Assembly: GCA_032622095.1 (NCBI GenBank)
Contig: CP136063.1
Span: 274,407,426 to 274,471,425, forward strand
DNA from: Siphonodentalium dalli
Lineage: Eukaryota > Mollusca > Scaphopoda > Gadilida > Siphonodentaliidae
Length of the DNA stretch: 64,000 nt
Direction: 5' to 3'
Shown here: in pieces, positions 37,236 through 49,300 of the stretch
Layout: each line of letters begins with the position of its first letter
How positions within the stretch are numbered: the stretch's first letter is position 1
Notes under the pieces: model-generated
The model's input: the letters and a program-made list of their open reading frames with translations, nothing else
Told to the model about the DNA's origin: nothing
Database searches by the model: none
Position numbers and translations under genes: made by a program

Positions 37236-38050
37236 GAAATGTCTTTATATGGTGCTGCTGCAACAGACTTGCAATAAATGTATCCAAAAGTAAATTTATA
37301 TTGATGCATCCTAAAAACAATGAATCAAAGTGGAGAAAATTCAAAGTTATGCTAAATGGGAAAGCATTAACTCGAGTTGGAAATAATATGCAGGAAACTT
37401 CACTGAAATTTCTTGGCATCTCAATCGATGAAAACCTTACATTTAAATACCATATTGATATGGTCCATAAGAAACTATGCCACACGCTCTACCTCCTGAA
37501 CAAAGTTAAACGAATTCTTCCGAAAAATGCACAAAAAACTCTTTACTATGCCCTAGTACATAGTCGCTTAACATACGGCATACATATTTGGGGGCACGCA
37601 TCCTTCGATTCACTTTTAAAACAGCAGAAAAGGGCAATACGTATTTTTTGCAATGCCAGTTATAGAGCTCACACCGAACCTCTGTTCAAACAAGAAGGAA
37701 TCCTGAACCTCAATGACATATTTAGAGTTAATGCAGCTTGCTTTATGTATGATTGGACTAGAAATAACTTACCGAAATCATTTAAAACGTGCTACTCTTA
37801 TTCTCTCGCGAAAAATACGAGAAATGCGAATAATATACGTCTGATAACACCGAAATCATCATTTTCAGCATCCCTCCCAAAACACTCCTTCCCAGACATT
37901 TGGAATTCAATTGATAAAACATCAAGAGGATGTAAATTTAGAGCTACGTTCAAGAAAACTCTATCACATCAAATAATATCCAAATACATTGTCGATTGCA
38001 AAAATAAAAACTGTTACAGTTGCTCATTACAAAATAACCCCGGGAACTAA
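37217..38050 (+). pseudogene. LINE ORF2, thumb and carboxy-terminal tail
   Basis: The third frame continues directly after the A-run. It has the conserved block after the polymerase active site (NRLAINVSKSKFILMHPKN), then SLKFLGISIDENLTFKYHID, ILPKNAQKTLYYALVHSRL and YGIHIWGHA, and the RAIRIF segment typical of CR1/Jockey-type ORF2 proteins. The end is cysteine-bearing (CKNKNCYSCS). The stop is at 38048-38050. The frame is open for about 277 codons, so decay apart from the frameshifts is slight. Confidence 0.85.
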
Positions 38051-38477
38051 ATGTTATAACTAAATATTATAACTATATCCTATAACTAAATATTATAATT
38101 ATACTTATTGATATTGATGTCATTCTTTCTGGATATTTCACCCGTCTGGTCATAACAAGTTCAATCAATTTGCACACGTATCACTTAAAAATATCGTAAT
38201 GAACTCGATGTGACCAGCTACTATAATGACACCCATTGAACATAGCCCATGACTATAATATGACTAGTATTAACGTTCACTGACTTTCTGTCCTTATTTA
38301 TTTATTTACATTCAATCTATATAGTCAACATTCGATGCCTACATGTACAATTGAATCTGGTCTGCGGATATTATATTATTCTATATTTTATCATATTATA
38401 TTATATATATTACATATATATATATACTTATTATTTGACAATTACCGCCAGGTAGTGGATAATTTGTTATTTATTTA

Positions 38478-38519
38478 AGGGACTGCAGGAAGACGGTCAG
38501 TATTGGCCATGCAGTCCCT
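38478..38519 (+). other. 3' terminal hairpin of the LINE
   Basis: AGGGACTGCA (38478-38487) pairs perfectly with TGCAGTCCCT (38510-38519) across a 22-base loop, about 70 bases before the tail. Stem-loops near the 3' end are recognised by the reverse transcriptase in several LINE groups. A role here is inference. Confidence 0.65.
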
Positions 38520-38586
38520 GTACAATATCATTAATTTTGTATCTTTAGTTTAACTGTAATATGCTATGTTTATTGTACAAATAAAA

Positions 38587-38611
38587 CCTATCTATCTATC
38601 TATCTATCTTA
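38587..38611 (+). repeat. (CTAT)n microsatellite tail
   Basis: About six CTAT repeats directly follow an AATAAA word and mark the LINE 3' end. Simple-repeat tails rather than poly(A) are typical of CR1/L2-like elements. Confidence 0.85.
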
Positions 38612-38767
38612 ATACCAAATTTTAGTCCGATCAGTCGTGCAGTTTTCAAGTCTATAACACACAGAGACAGAAGTTCTATGTACCTACATGTATATGAGCG
38701 AGGTCATGGTCAAGGATATGGTCACTCATGAAATTGGACCCGCCCATTTCCGGGATCAAAGTAGACA
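38612..38767 (+). repeat. Short repeat abutting the LINE tail
   Basis: AATACCAAATTTTAGTCCGA then CAGTCGTGCAGTTTTC and ACACACAGAGACAG resemble the 3' tails of RTE-type elements or their SINEs. The right half (38686-38767) is the second copy of the ~80-bp repeat found at 34797-34883. The family is not identified. Confidence 0.45.
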
Positions 38768-39057
38768 TACAACACATGTACCCCGCTGGACAAAACAAGT
38801 ATCCATTGGCACAGCAGTGTATTCGCTGTTCGGTTGCGGTGTCAGAGTTTGTAACTGCAGTTGAGCAACGCAGCTGAACGGCAAGTACATTGCGGCCAAA
38901 CGGCAAGTTCACTGCGGCCGAACGGCAACTACCCTCACGGTCGAATGGCATGTACACCGTGGTTAGATTTCTGGTTTGTATTGTCTTTTTTCAGTTTGAT
39001 GAAAGTACACCGTGGCAAATACACCATGCCGAATGGCAATGACATCACGACCCAACT

Positions 39058-39656
39058 GTTAGCCGGTGGCGCCGCGGTGTAGTTGCATTTCAGCTGCGGT
39101 GGCAATGCTAACCGCACCGCAGTTAAGTGGTCCCACACACAGACAGAATTTCCGAAAAACAACCGATGAACAAATGACCGATGATGAAAAACAACTAACG
39201 AAAAAACACACCGGCTGACGAATGGTGGCAAATGACAGATAAATGGCGAGGATGACGATGGCAAATGGCAACAAACAACAACGAAGAAAAATACCGACTG
39301 ATGACAAAAAATGACTGATTGCCAACGACTAGCACGATGTCGAACAATCGATGACGAAAAATTACTGATGACGAAAAACAAACAGCCAAAGATGAACACG
39401 ATGTCGAATGATCGATGACGAAAAATATCTTGATGACAAACACATCGACCCAGGCCTGCAGGTTTCAAAATTATGTGTAACCTACAGTACATGTATTTTT
39501 TTTTCGCCTGGTTTGTGCTTAGGTAATCCTAGTCCAAATCTACGGGATATAATGTACCCTGCTGGGCAAAACAAGTTTCCAGTTGACCACGGTGCAGTTA
39601 GCATTGCCACTGCGGCCGAAATGCACTACATTGTACACCGCGGCTCCACTGGCTAA
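39058..39656. repeat. Inverted repeat with ~65-bp arms and a GATGACGAAAAA-rich loop
   Basis: TTAGCATTGCCACTGCGGCC at 39597 onward reverse-complements the GGTGGCAATGCTAACCGC region near 39097-39115, and the match extends about 65 bp. The loop (about 39130-39440) is a degenerate low-complexity run of GATGACGAAAAA-like words. The GC-rich arms contrast with their surroundings. Confidence 0.65.
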
Positions 39657-39948
39657 CTACATTTGGGCTGCGGTGTACTTGCCACAAAAACCACGACTGA
39701 TCACAAATGAACAAAGCAAACAGACCTACCTTTAAAAAAAATCTTGGATTTGGAGAAAAATGCCTCCAGGAGCACGCATTGTGCTGTTGTGTTCACATAT
39801 CCACAAGAATCCTCATCAGATATAAATTCCTTGAACTTAAGTTGAAGTTGAAGATGGTAACTAGGAAACATACTACAATTTTAGTATCACAATTTACACG
39901 TAACACAGAATTCGTTCTTTCATTTTTTTTATCTTTCTTTGAACTGTT

Positions 39949-40950
39949 GATTAGATTAGATTAGATTTTATTTTGATAGTTCAGGTTTACATGAATACAT
40001 ATGGTATGTTTACAAGTTGAATCAATATAATACACAACAGTATATACATATTATAATTATAATAGTTTATATTAAATATGTTATATGTTGGGTTCTGATG
40101 AGACAGTTAGAGTTCAGACTGTGTAAATAATTGATATATACCGTAAGAGGATATATTAATTTTCTCAAGAATTAATTCATTTTATTTTATAGAGGTTGCC
40201 GTCAGAATATAAGGTAAATTATGTGGCAGAAATCTGTATAAAAATAGAAATACTCATGTGACCTGAGACCATCAGGGATAACGCAAAAAGTTATCTTAAT
40301 GAGAACTTAATTCCATTGCGGTCCCTGGTGGCTTTCGACACATGGGCAGTGAGTGAAGTTCGAAACTTCGGAGCACAATGTATAAAAGTATTTAAAATAT
40401 AAATTAAATAAAAGCCATTTCAGAACGAGACTTATATGGAGAGGAAAAGCTAATAAAATAAATCAATACGCAAGTAATGTAACTTCAACAGCCCTTCGCC
40501 AGCTGCATATACGCACCACTGCCATGTATGGCCGGCTTTGGACTGGTCTGTCCATGACCGAAAGATGGAAACCCGAAATACAGGCAGCAGTAACAATATA
40601 TGCAACTGGCCAAATACTGTTATCGTACATTACAATATAAATTGAACTGCTGTATTGAGGAAATTCTAGTTACAAGATGATAAAATAGATTGTTCCTAGT
40701 AAAAGGCAAATGGATTTTCTTCTCTTTTCATCAATTTCTCTAGTAGGTGTTGTTTAATGCAAAATTTCCAGTGTTTGAGATCAAAAGGGTCACGAGTATG
40801 GTATACTTTATCTAGACCATTCCACAGTTTCGCTCCTGTATAATAGTTGAACTTCGAACTTTTTGGTTGATTGAATGATTCTGGAATTTTGATCATTGTT
40901 GTCTGTAACAGTTTACAGTGAAGCCTAACGCAGTAACTGTCGATTGTCAC
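39949..40950 (-). mobile_element. 5'-truncated LINE tail, minus strand
   Basis: On the minus strand an ORF2 carboxy end (40950-40696) is followed by an AT-rich 3' region. It ends at AACCTGAACTATCAAAATAA and an (ATCTA)n tail at about 39966-39949. Only about the last 1 kb of the element is present. Confidence 0.6.
40696..40950 (-). pseudogene. LINE ORF2 carboxy-terminal fragment
   Basis: The 84-codon frame contains FNYYTGAKLWNGLDKVYH followed by a Lys/His-rich FCIKQHLLEKLMK helix. That matches the usual end of CR1/Jockey-type ORF2 proteins (a YxGAKLWNxL block, then a basic helix). It is a different family from the 34.9-kb LINE, whose tail ends with a Cys cluster. No reverse transcriptase is present. 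The call rests on the short GAKLWN motif and the downstream tail. Confidence 0.55.
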
Positions 40951-41860
40951 GAAATCAAGCGATTAATTAATCTACGTACACTCGTACATTTGTGAAAATT
41001 GTTTGCCATGAAGCGAAGGTGAAGGCCTTATCGGTCTATGGGATATACGGAAGTAATTTCCGATCAAGTAACTGCCGTAAGCCGGATGACACTGACAGGA
41101 CGGTCGCTTGACGGGGGGTAATTAATTATTATGCTAATGATATACCAATGATTTTTATCAGAAGAAAAGGCTGTAATTAATCCTCAGAAAGAACAGAATA
41201 GGCTAAACTTGAAAGTCGGGTACATTCTAGAATCTGGGAATGAATTTTATCAGTTGTTGTTGTCTGCATATTCCTCCGTTATATCGGAGCACCCTGTAGT
41301 TTCTGCCGGATTCTGCGCAGTCACCACCCGGAAGTCACGTGTTAAATTCACAAATAAACGTACCCGGTAATTTCTCTCATGGTATATAGAAATATATAAA
41401 AATTATATAAAAATTATATTAAAATTATATGACGTCATAATTCACATGCATTTATGTATAAACACCCACTGGGGTGGTTGCTATAATTATACCGGTTCTG
41501 GCGAGGAACTTTATAACGCTGAATAATCAAGACAGGAAATGTATTTCTTTATTAATAAATGTTCCTTAATGATATAATCCACAGCAGGATTGTCCCAACT
41601 CGAGATTATTTTTTTGTTTTTACTTTTGTGAGTAGATATCTCAATAAACATTGAATTGATTGACTTGCAACATATTTTATTTGCATAATATACAAAATGG
41701 ATTGGGGTTCACGTTTTTACAACTTACGAAGCCCCTCTCCAATACAATAATAACATACATGTAATCAAGATGACGGTATAAACGTATTGACTTGATTAAC
41801 AGGGAGAAATTCCATGATTGTAAGCTATATATGAAAATCAAAATCGACTCAACGTATGCC
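40951..41860. other. AT-rich stretch with AAAATTATAT repeats, no gene recognised
   Basis: AAAATTATAT-like words repeat at about 41397-41430. No other structure is supported. Confidence 0.4.
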
Positions 41861-42235
41861 ACCTATATCGTGCATTATCGAGCTGGGACCTCTATTTGCT
41901 GTGACAGTATTAGCTGCATTGTTTTTTCAATGTTATAAACTTCCTGTTAGAACATAAACACGTTCCCAGATTTTGAACTGGTGGAGTATGATCACTACAG
42001 GCATAGTCCGAGATAGATCATGCTTATTCCTTCAATACATATATAAAGTAACCTATGTCGTGCATTATCGAGCTGGGGCATTCACTTGATGTGAAATTTT
42101 TAGCTGCACTGTTTTTTAATGTTATAAACTTCCCTGTCAGAACACAAAACGTTCCGAGATTTTGAACTGATAGAGTATGATACATGCGGGCATAGGCCGA
42201 GAGATATCATGTGTATTCCTCCAATAAACATATAT
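41861..42235 (+). repeat. Tandem pair of ~190-bp units
   Basis: CGTGCATTATCGAGCTGGG, TTAGCTGCA(T/C)TGTTTTTT, AATGTTATAAACTTCC, GATTTTGAACTG and GAGTATGAT recur in order at a spacing of about 190 bp, at roughly 80% identity by eye. Non-coding. Confidence 0.75.
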
Positions 42236-42774
42236 ATAATGAATATAAAAACAAAGTGTATATATTTATCCATAATCATCTTAGTGGTGATGTTTTATAG
42301 ATATACATGCATATCTTTTTGGCATATTTGCCCATTGCGCGTCCTTTTGACGTAGCTGCCATTGTGAACACGTTTTTTCTTAAAGCCTGCTAACACACAT
42401 TAATGAGGACAAACGAGAGGAAGTGGCTTGAGGATTTTCGTTCGGGACTGTTATATCATTCATATTTCAAACTGCATACCTCATCAAAAAGAAATTTCAA
42501 ATCTGAAGGAATGTTAATTTACCTGCTAAATTGTATTATAATTTTCCAACTTGTATCTATCTCAGCCTACCTTTCACATTGCTGGAATATCCAAGCCCAA
42601 TACTCCTACATTTGGCAAATTTTCAACTCTAAAGGCAAATATAATTTTTGGCGTGAAACAACATGCTTTATAATACACATGAGTTGATACTTCAATTCGA
42701 TTTAAACTTATTCTCCGATCTCACAGAATTTGTGAACTGGTGTTTCATGCCTGAAATTTACAAATATTAAACAA
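42236..42774. other. Stretch without a recognisable gene
   Basis: A 94-codon frame at 42403-42687 is low in complexity and has no recognisable motif. Confidence 0.35.
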
Positions 42775-43215
42775 ATTGATAAAATATCAAAGTGCGATCT
42801 GAAGGACGCAAAAGGAATTCGGTCAGTGCTTATTAAATTGTGGTACTGTGAAATTCCTATCTTCACTGTTGGGAACAGTGGTAATCAATAGCTATTTGAC
42901 TGAGTGTCCACTGGTTCTGTCAAATTATGAAAGTATATTTTAAACGAGCAACACGCGACCATCTACGTGACATATATCACAGCGGTAGAAAATTTATTAA
43001 AATGTTTTATTTCTCATTAAATGGAACCCAGTCGTAAAACAGTCGTGTTCGTGTGATTTTCAAAATAAATTGAAAATGATTCAGACATGTCTCGTGATAT
43101 TCCTCCCCAGACGGTACTTTTACACAGTGAAAATATTGTCCATATCTTAACGAATTTCGTGATATTTGGCTATTTTTCGCACACTTTTGAGTGACACATT
43201 TTAGAATTACAACAA
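42775..43215 (+). repeat. Dispersed ~440-bp repeat, copy 1
   Basis: It matches 54363-54815 in the same orientation. Shared blocks include AGTGCGATCTGAA, GTCAAATTATGAAAGTAT, GCAACACGCGACCAT, GTAAAACAGTCGTGTTCGTG and ATAAATTGAAAATGATTC, at about 80% identity by eye. Its function is unknown and the frames are not conserved between copies. Confidence 0.7.
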
Positions 43216-43328
43216 TATTATGCACACTACGTATAGATTACTACATGATTTCAAAAATCGTTATTGTTGTAATACACGATCAAATCAATATATAATATAT
43301 AATAAATAATACAGATGTCAAGCATCCG

Positions 43329-43408
43329 GATAGTTTCCTATTGAGTGTATGTTGATATGCTGGATATTTTCCTATTGAGTATATGCTGTTATGCTGGCTA
43401 GTTTCCAC
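43329..43408 (+). repeat. Short tandem repeat, ~35-bp units
   Basis: CGGATAGTTTCCTATTGAGT, GGATATTTTCCTATTGAGTA and GGCTAGTTTCCA recur with GTATGTTGATATGCT-like spacers. Confidence 0.55.
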
Positions 43409-43666
43409 TGCAAATTGCAAAAATGACATGCACGATGGCCGTTTAATTAGCTGGCATTTTCCGGCTACCGACTAGCTACCGACTAGCTCTTGCTCGTTTG
43501 TGGCAGGCTGCCATCAATCATATCAATAAAACCAATGTCAGAAATGGTAACGCGCTCAATATAGTATATTATATGCCCATGATTTTAATTATAGAATATA
43601 AAATATATTGTTTCCCGAATGACCAACTCAGAATTCCGTTAAAATAACAATAACAACCAGCACCTA

Positions 43667-43990
43667 CACTGTAAATAAAAGTGTTCAAATTTGAACGCCA
43701 AAAATGCAACAGATAATGAACACTGTTCAGTGTTCGGTTTAGAACAGATGTGTTCAATTACTCTGAACGGTCCCTGATGTTCAGATGTGAACGTATATGT
43801 TCAATGAATTGAATGGATGTGTTCAAATTGTGAATGCATATAAGCGTTCAGTTTTGAACACATCATGTTCAGATTTTGAACATGAGTGTTCGAAATATGT
43901 GAACGCTTGATGTGTTCCGAACACTGCAACAGGTTTTGAACACTTATATGTGTTCAAACAACAGAATCTGAACACACGTGTTCACAAAAT
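43667..43990 (+). repeat. Left TIR and GTTCA/TGAAC subterminal cluster
   Basis: Over twenty GTTCA or TGAAC words, often as TGTTCAAA or TTTGAACAC pairs, fill the first ~320 bp. They are absent at this density from neighbouring DNA. Such subterminal arrays are typical transposase-binding regions in several DNA-transposon groups. Binding here is inference. Confidence 0.65.
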
Positions 43991-45380
43991 AACTAAATTT
44001 AAATACTAGCATTCTTAATATATACGAACACAAGGCTTCACAAACGTGAGATCAAATTCAATATAAAATGAGTGACAAATTATGAATAGTCTGTAGAAGA
44101 CTTTAACATTCGTAGTGCCATTCTTCTCCTGTGTGCATTAAACTGATCCAATACTTTTGTGGTCATTAATATATGATTACTGAGAACAAGCTGAAACCTG
44201 TCGCTAATAATTTAAATATAATGCAACTGTTGCATACAGAAACATGTATATTTTATGCAATGGTGATGTAATTGTTTGGGAATAAGGTCATTCAACCTAA
44301 TTAAAATGTGAATATTATGTAGGTAAATAACATTTAATGAGACTGACGAACTGGTGAATCAATGGCACAACAGTCTATAATTTTACTTGAATAATCCGTA
44401 TTAAAAAAAATCCATGCCGCGTTGGTCAGCATTGACAACAGTAATAATTTCCCAGGAAATCCAGTTGGCTGAATTAAATGAACATCCTGAACATTTGGAA
44501 TATCCTCCAACAACTGAATTAATCACAAACTGTCAACCTTATATATCGGACAGTGCACCAAGGTTACCATGTTTTAAGTAAGGCTAGACGTGAGGTTTAT
44601 CATCTTAAGTCCAAGTCTTTCAACTATCGGAATTAGTCACACTGTTTTCCACAAATCTTTTAACATTGAATGTGCGATGCATTTCTGCGCCGGTTCATGC
44701 TGAACATTTTTTTAGCACCAGCTGACATCAGTAATGGCTTAACAGTTACTAGAATTTGTTGACGGTGCTAGTTAATAGCAATCGACGTTTCCACGGCCAC
44801 ATAATTTCTGGTAGTTCAGCTACACCCAACTGTGAGTAGTTTGTACCATCCGTATATGTTGTGCCCAAAGTTTCCGCATATATTCGGTCGATCCTATGTA
44901 TGCAGCTTCTGAAAGAAAGAATAATTTAACATATTAGAATATTAGTATTCTAATTATGGATGCTATTAGGATGTGGTCTTATACCACCCAGCACCCAGCA
45001 GTAATTCTTGGACATTATTATCAAAATGAACCGATATAAACATATTCCCCACTAATAACTGGTCGGAATATCAAACAATTAGAACAATTTCAACCACAAT
45101 TGGGTGCGAAATGTTCAACTAATGTCCTGGACTGAATTTCAGAATTTTAACTTTGCATGTTTTTTTTTAGATAAATATATACATAAACACATATTCTGAT
45201 AATTATGATGATGATACATTGGATTAAATATACGGGTACTTACCATGCGGCGTGCAGGCTGTATTGACAAAATTGACCGTGTCTCCTTCCAGTAAGGAAA
45301 GACCATATAAATGCCAAGTATGTTTCGAACTTTTAATCTAACGCCAAAGAATAGCACAACTGCACGGATACCATTAATGT
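43991..45380. other. Element interior, left side, not mirrored on the right
   Basis: This ~1.4-kb segment has no evident counterpart in the right arm and no recognisable coding region. It could be a later insertion or a segment lost from the right arm. Confidence 0.4.
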
Positions 45381-45427
45381 GAAGGGACATGACAATCTGC
45401 GGGATGGGATGGGATATGGGACAAAAC

Positions 45428-45813
45428 GACAATCTGCGGGACAGAATTTCAAATTGCGTGGGACGGCCGATATATCGAGGAATACAGGGCGTAGGGGGCT
45501 CATTTTGGTGTCTAACGAAAGGCCCACGTTCGCCCTATCCAAACATATTAACCCCACCACTGACCGGACACCAGAAGTTGCATTATTTGATCGACAACTG
45601 ACCTAACATGGGGTGGAATTTGGGATAGCATGACAATCTGCGGGACAGGATTTTCAAATTGCGTGGGACGGCCGATAGCTCGAGGAATACAGCGCATAGA
45701 GGGCTACTTTTGGTGTCTAACGAAAGGTCCACATTCGCCCTATCCACACATATTAACCCCGCCGCTGACCGGACATCGGAAGTTACATTATCCTATCGAC
45801 AACTGACCTAACA
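45428..45813 (+). repeat. Tandem pair of ~180-bp units in the left arm
   Basis: GACAATCTGCGGGACAG, GCGTGGGACGGCCGATA, TTTGGTGTCTAACGAAAGG, TTCGCCCTATCCA and CGACAACTGACCTAACAT occur at 45428-45606 and again at 45632-45813. The right arm has a single copy (52138-52319, inverted), so the duplication arose in the left arm, or one copy was lost on the right. Confidence 0.8.
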
Positions 45814-45978
45814 TAAAATGCCACAAACACGAAAAACTGCGTTCGACATTAATGTTTAGAATTTAGATTTCTCGATGAATACACTAGCAGACAACAAGTT
45901 TTAGGTATCAAATAACGCAGTGGAATACTGTGCATTCGTTTTTAGCTACAATATGGCTGTTTTAGTGCGAATATTGTA

Positions 45979-46281
45979 ATGGCGAACACGCAAACACGCT
46001 CCGATAAAACAGCTAAAAATAGACTCGATGTTTACAATTACAGTATCGATTTCAGCCGGTATATTCAATATAATGGGGCGTATAGTATATCAAAATGTAG
46101 AATTAGACACATGGAATGTATTTTTTTCCAAATCGGTCCACCAGGCGGTGAAATTGTTGCAGAAATTCGCTCCAAGATATTCGCACTTATTTTTATTTCA
46201 GTTGTGACTAAAAGCCCAGATGCCGGAGCCCAGCGACTAAAAGCCAAGTTACAAAATAGATCAACTGGTTTGAACGAATGA
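45979..46281 (+). other. 100-codon frame in the left arm, doubtful as a gene
   Basis: The open frame begins at ATG (MANTQTRSDKTAKNRLDVYN...) and ends at the TGA after STGLNE. A frame of equal length lies in the inverted right arm at 51969-51667. The two translations differ at about 15 of 100 residues. Most of the nucleotide differences I can see change the amino acid, which argues against selection on a protein. I recognise no domain. It is listed because both copies stayed open with no indel. Confidence 0.2.
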
Positions 46282-46354
46282 ATATGTCAATGGTAAGACT
46301 ATTCAAAAGAATATTCAAATCAAATAGTGTTTATAGACTTAAAAACTTATGTGT

Positions 46355-49300
46355 CCGCCATTCATATATGCGGTGAAGTTCTCATATTATCTCCCAGTGA
46401 TACGCGAGGGAGGTTCTCATATGAACATATTATCTGCCGGTCATACACGGTGGAGGTTCATATTATCCGCCGGTCATACGCGAGGGAAGTTTTCTTATTA
46501 TCCTCCAGTCATACGCGGGGGAGGTTCTGATATGAACATATTATCTGCGGGTCATATGCGGTGGAGGTTCATATTATCCACCGGTCATACGCGAGGGAGG
46601 TTCTCATATTATCCTCCGGTCATCTGATGGGGAGGTTCTCATGTGAACATATTAACTGCCGGTCATACGCGAGGGAGGTTCTCATATTATCCACCGGTTA
46701 TACGTGAGGGAGGTTCTCATATTATCATCCGGTCATACATAGGGGAGGTTCTCATATGAACATATTATCTGCCGGTCATACGCGGTGGAGGTTCATATTA
46801 TCCGCCTGTCATACGCGAGGGAAGTTATCATATTATCCTCCGATCATATGTGGGGGAGGTTCTGATATGAACATATTATCCGCCAGGCATACGCGGTGGA
46901 GGTTCATATTATCCCCCGGTCATGCGCGAGGGAGGTTCTCATATTATCCACCGGTCATACGCGAGGGAGGTTCTCATATTATCCTCCGGTCATACGTTGG
47001 GGAGGTTCTCATATGAACATATTATCCGCCGGTCATACGCGGTGGAGGTTCATATTATCCACCGATCATACGCGAGGGAAGTTCTCATATTATCCTTCGG
47101 TCATATGTGGGGGAGGTTCTGATATAAACATATTATCCGCCGGTCATACACGGTGGAGGTTCATATTATCCACCGGTCATACGTAGGGGAGGTTCTCATA
47201 TGAACATATTATCCGCCGGTTATACGCAGTGGAGGTTCTCATATGAACATATTATCCGCCGGCCATACGCGAGGGAGGTTCTCATATTATCCACCGGTCA
47301 TACGCGAGGGAGGTTCTCATATTATCCTCCGGTCATACGTTGGGGAGGTTCTCATATGAACATATTATCCGCCGGTCATACGCGGTGGAGGTTCATATTA
47401 TCCACCGATCATACGCGAGGGAAGTTCTCATATTATCCTTCGGTCATATGTGGGGGAGGTTCTGATATAAACATATTATCCGCCGGTTATACACGGTGGA
47501 GGTTCATATAATCCACCGGTCATACGTAGGGGAGGTTCTCATATGAACATATTATCCGCCGGTCATACGCAGTGGAGGTTCTCATATGAACATATTATCC
47601 GCCGGTCAAACGCGAGTGAGGTTCTCATATTATTCTCCGGTCATACGTAGGGGAGGTTCTCATATGAACATATTATCTGCCGGTCATACGCGGTGGAGGT
47701 TCATATTATCCGCCGGTCATACGCGAGGGAAGTTTTCTTATTATGCTCCAGTCATACGCGGGGGAGGTTCTGATATGAACATATTATCTGCCGGTCATAT
47801 GCGGTGGAAGTTCATATTATCCACCGGTCATACGCGAGGGAGGTTCTCATAATATCCTCCGGTCATACGATGGGGAGGTTCTCATATGAACATATTAACT
47901 GCCGGTCATACGCGAGGGAGGTTCTCATATTATCCACCGGTTATACGTGAGGGAGGTTCTCATATTATCATCCGGTCATACATAGGGGAGGTTCTCATAT
48001 GAACATATTATCTGCCGGTCATACGCGGTGGAGGTTCATATTATCCGCCGGTCATACGCGAGGGAAGTTCTCATATTATCCTCCGATCATATGTGGGGGA
48101 GGTTCTGATATGAACATATTATCCGCCAGTCATACGCGGTGGAGGTTCATATTATCCCCCGGTCATGCGCGAGGGAGGTTCTCATATTATCCACCGATCA
48201 TACGCGAGGGAGGTTCTCATATTATCCTCCGGTCATACGTTGGGGAGGTTCTCATATGAACATATTATCCGCCGGTCATACGCGGTGGAGGTTCATATTA
48301 TCCACCGATCATACGCGAGGGAAGTTCTCATATTATCCTTCGGTCATATGTGGGAGAGGTTCTGATATAAACATATTATCCGCCGGTCATACACGGTGGA
48401 GGTTCATATTATCCACTGGTCATACGTAGGGGAGGTTCTCAAATGAACATATTATCCGCCGGTCATACGCAGTGGAGGTTCTCATATGAACATATTATCC
48501 GCCGGTCATACGCGAGGGAGGTTCTCATATTATCCACCGGTCATACGCGAGGGAGGTTCTCATATTATCCTCCGGTCATACGTTGGGGAGGTTCTCATAT
48601 GAACATATTATCCGCCGGTTATACGCGGTGGAGGTTCATATTATCCACCGATCATACGCGAGGGAAGTTATCATATTATTCTTCGGTCATATGTGGGGGA
48701 GGCTCTGATATGAAATATTATCCGCCAGTCATACACGGTGGAGGTTCATATTATCCACAGGTCATACGTAGGGGAGGTTCTCATATGAACATATTATCTG
48801 CCGGTCATACGCGGTGGAGGTTTATATTATCCGCCGGTCATACGCGAGGGAAGTTTTCATATTATCCTCCAGTCATACAAGGGGGAGGTTCTGATATGAA
48901 CATATTATCTGCCGGTCATACGCGAGGAAAGTTCTCATATTATCCTCCGGTCATACGATGGGGAGGTTCTCATATGAACATATTATCCGCCGGTCATACG
49001 CGAGGGAGGTTCTCATATTATCCACCGGTTATACGCGAGGGACGTTCTCATATTAGCCTCCGGTCATACATAGGGGAGGTTCTCATATGAACATATTATC
49101 TGCCGGTCATACGCGGTGGAGGTTCATATTATCCGCCAGTCATACACGAGGGAGGTTCTCATATTATCCTCCTGTCATACGTTGGGGAGGTTCTCATATG
49201 AACATATTATCCGCCGGTCATACGCAGTGGAGGTTCTCATATGAACATATTATCCGCCGGTCATACGTGGTGGAGGTTCTCATATGAACATATTATCCAC

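Larger units (their letters stand above)
34884..38611 (+). mobile_element. Non-LTR retrotransposon (LINE), near-complete ORF2, defective
   Basis: The order is apurinic-like endonuclease, reverse transcriptase, carboxy-terminal cysteine-bearing tail, AT-rich 3' region, terminal hairpin and (CTAT)n tail. This is the layout of the CR1/Jockey group of LINEs. No separate first ORF is seen upstream, so the copy is probably 5'-truncated. Two frameshifts split ORF2 into three frames (34928-35599, 35565-37235, about 37217-38050), so it cannot encode a working protein as written. The 5' limit is not exact. Confidence 0.85.
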
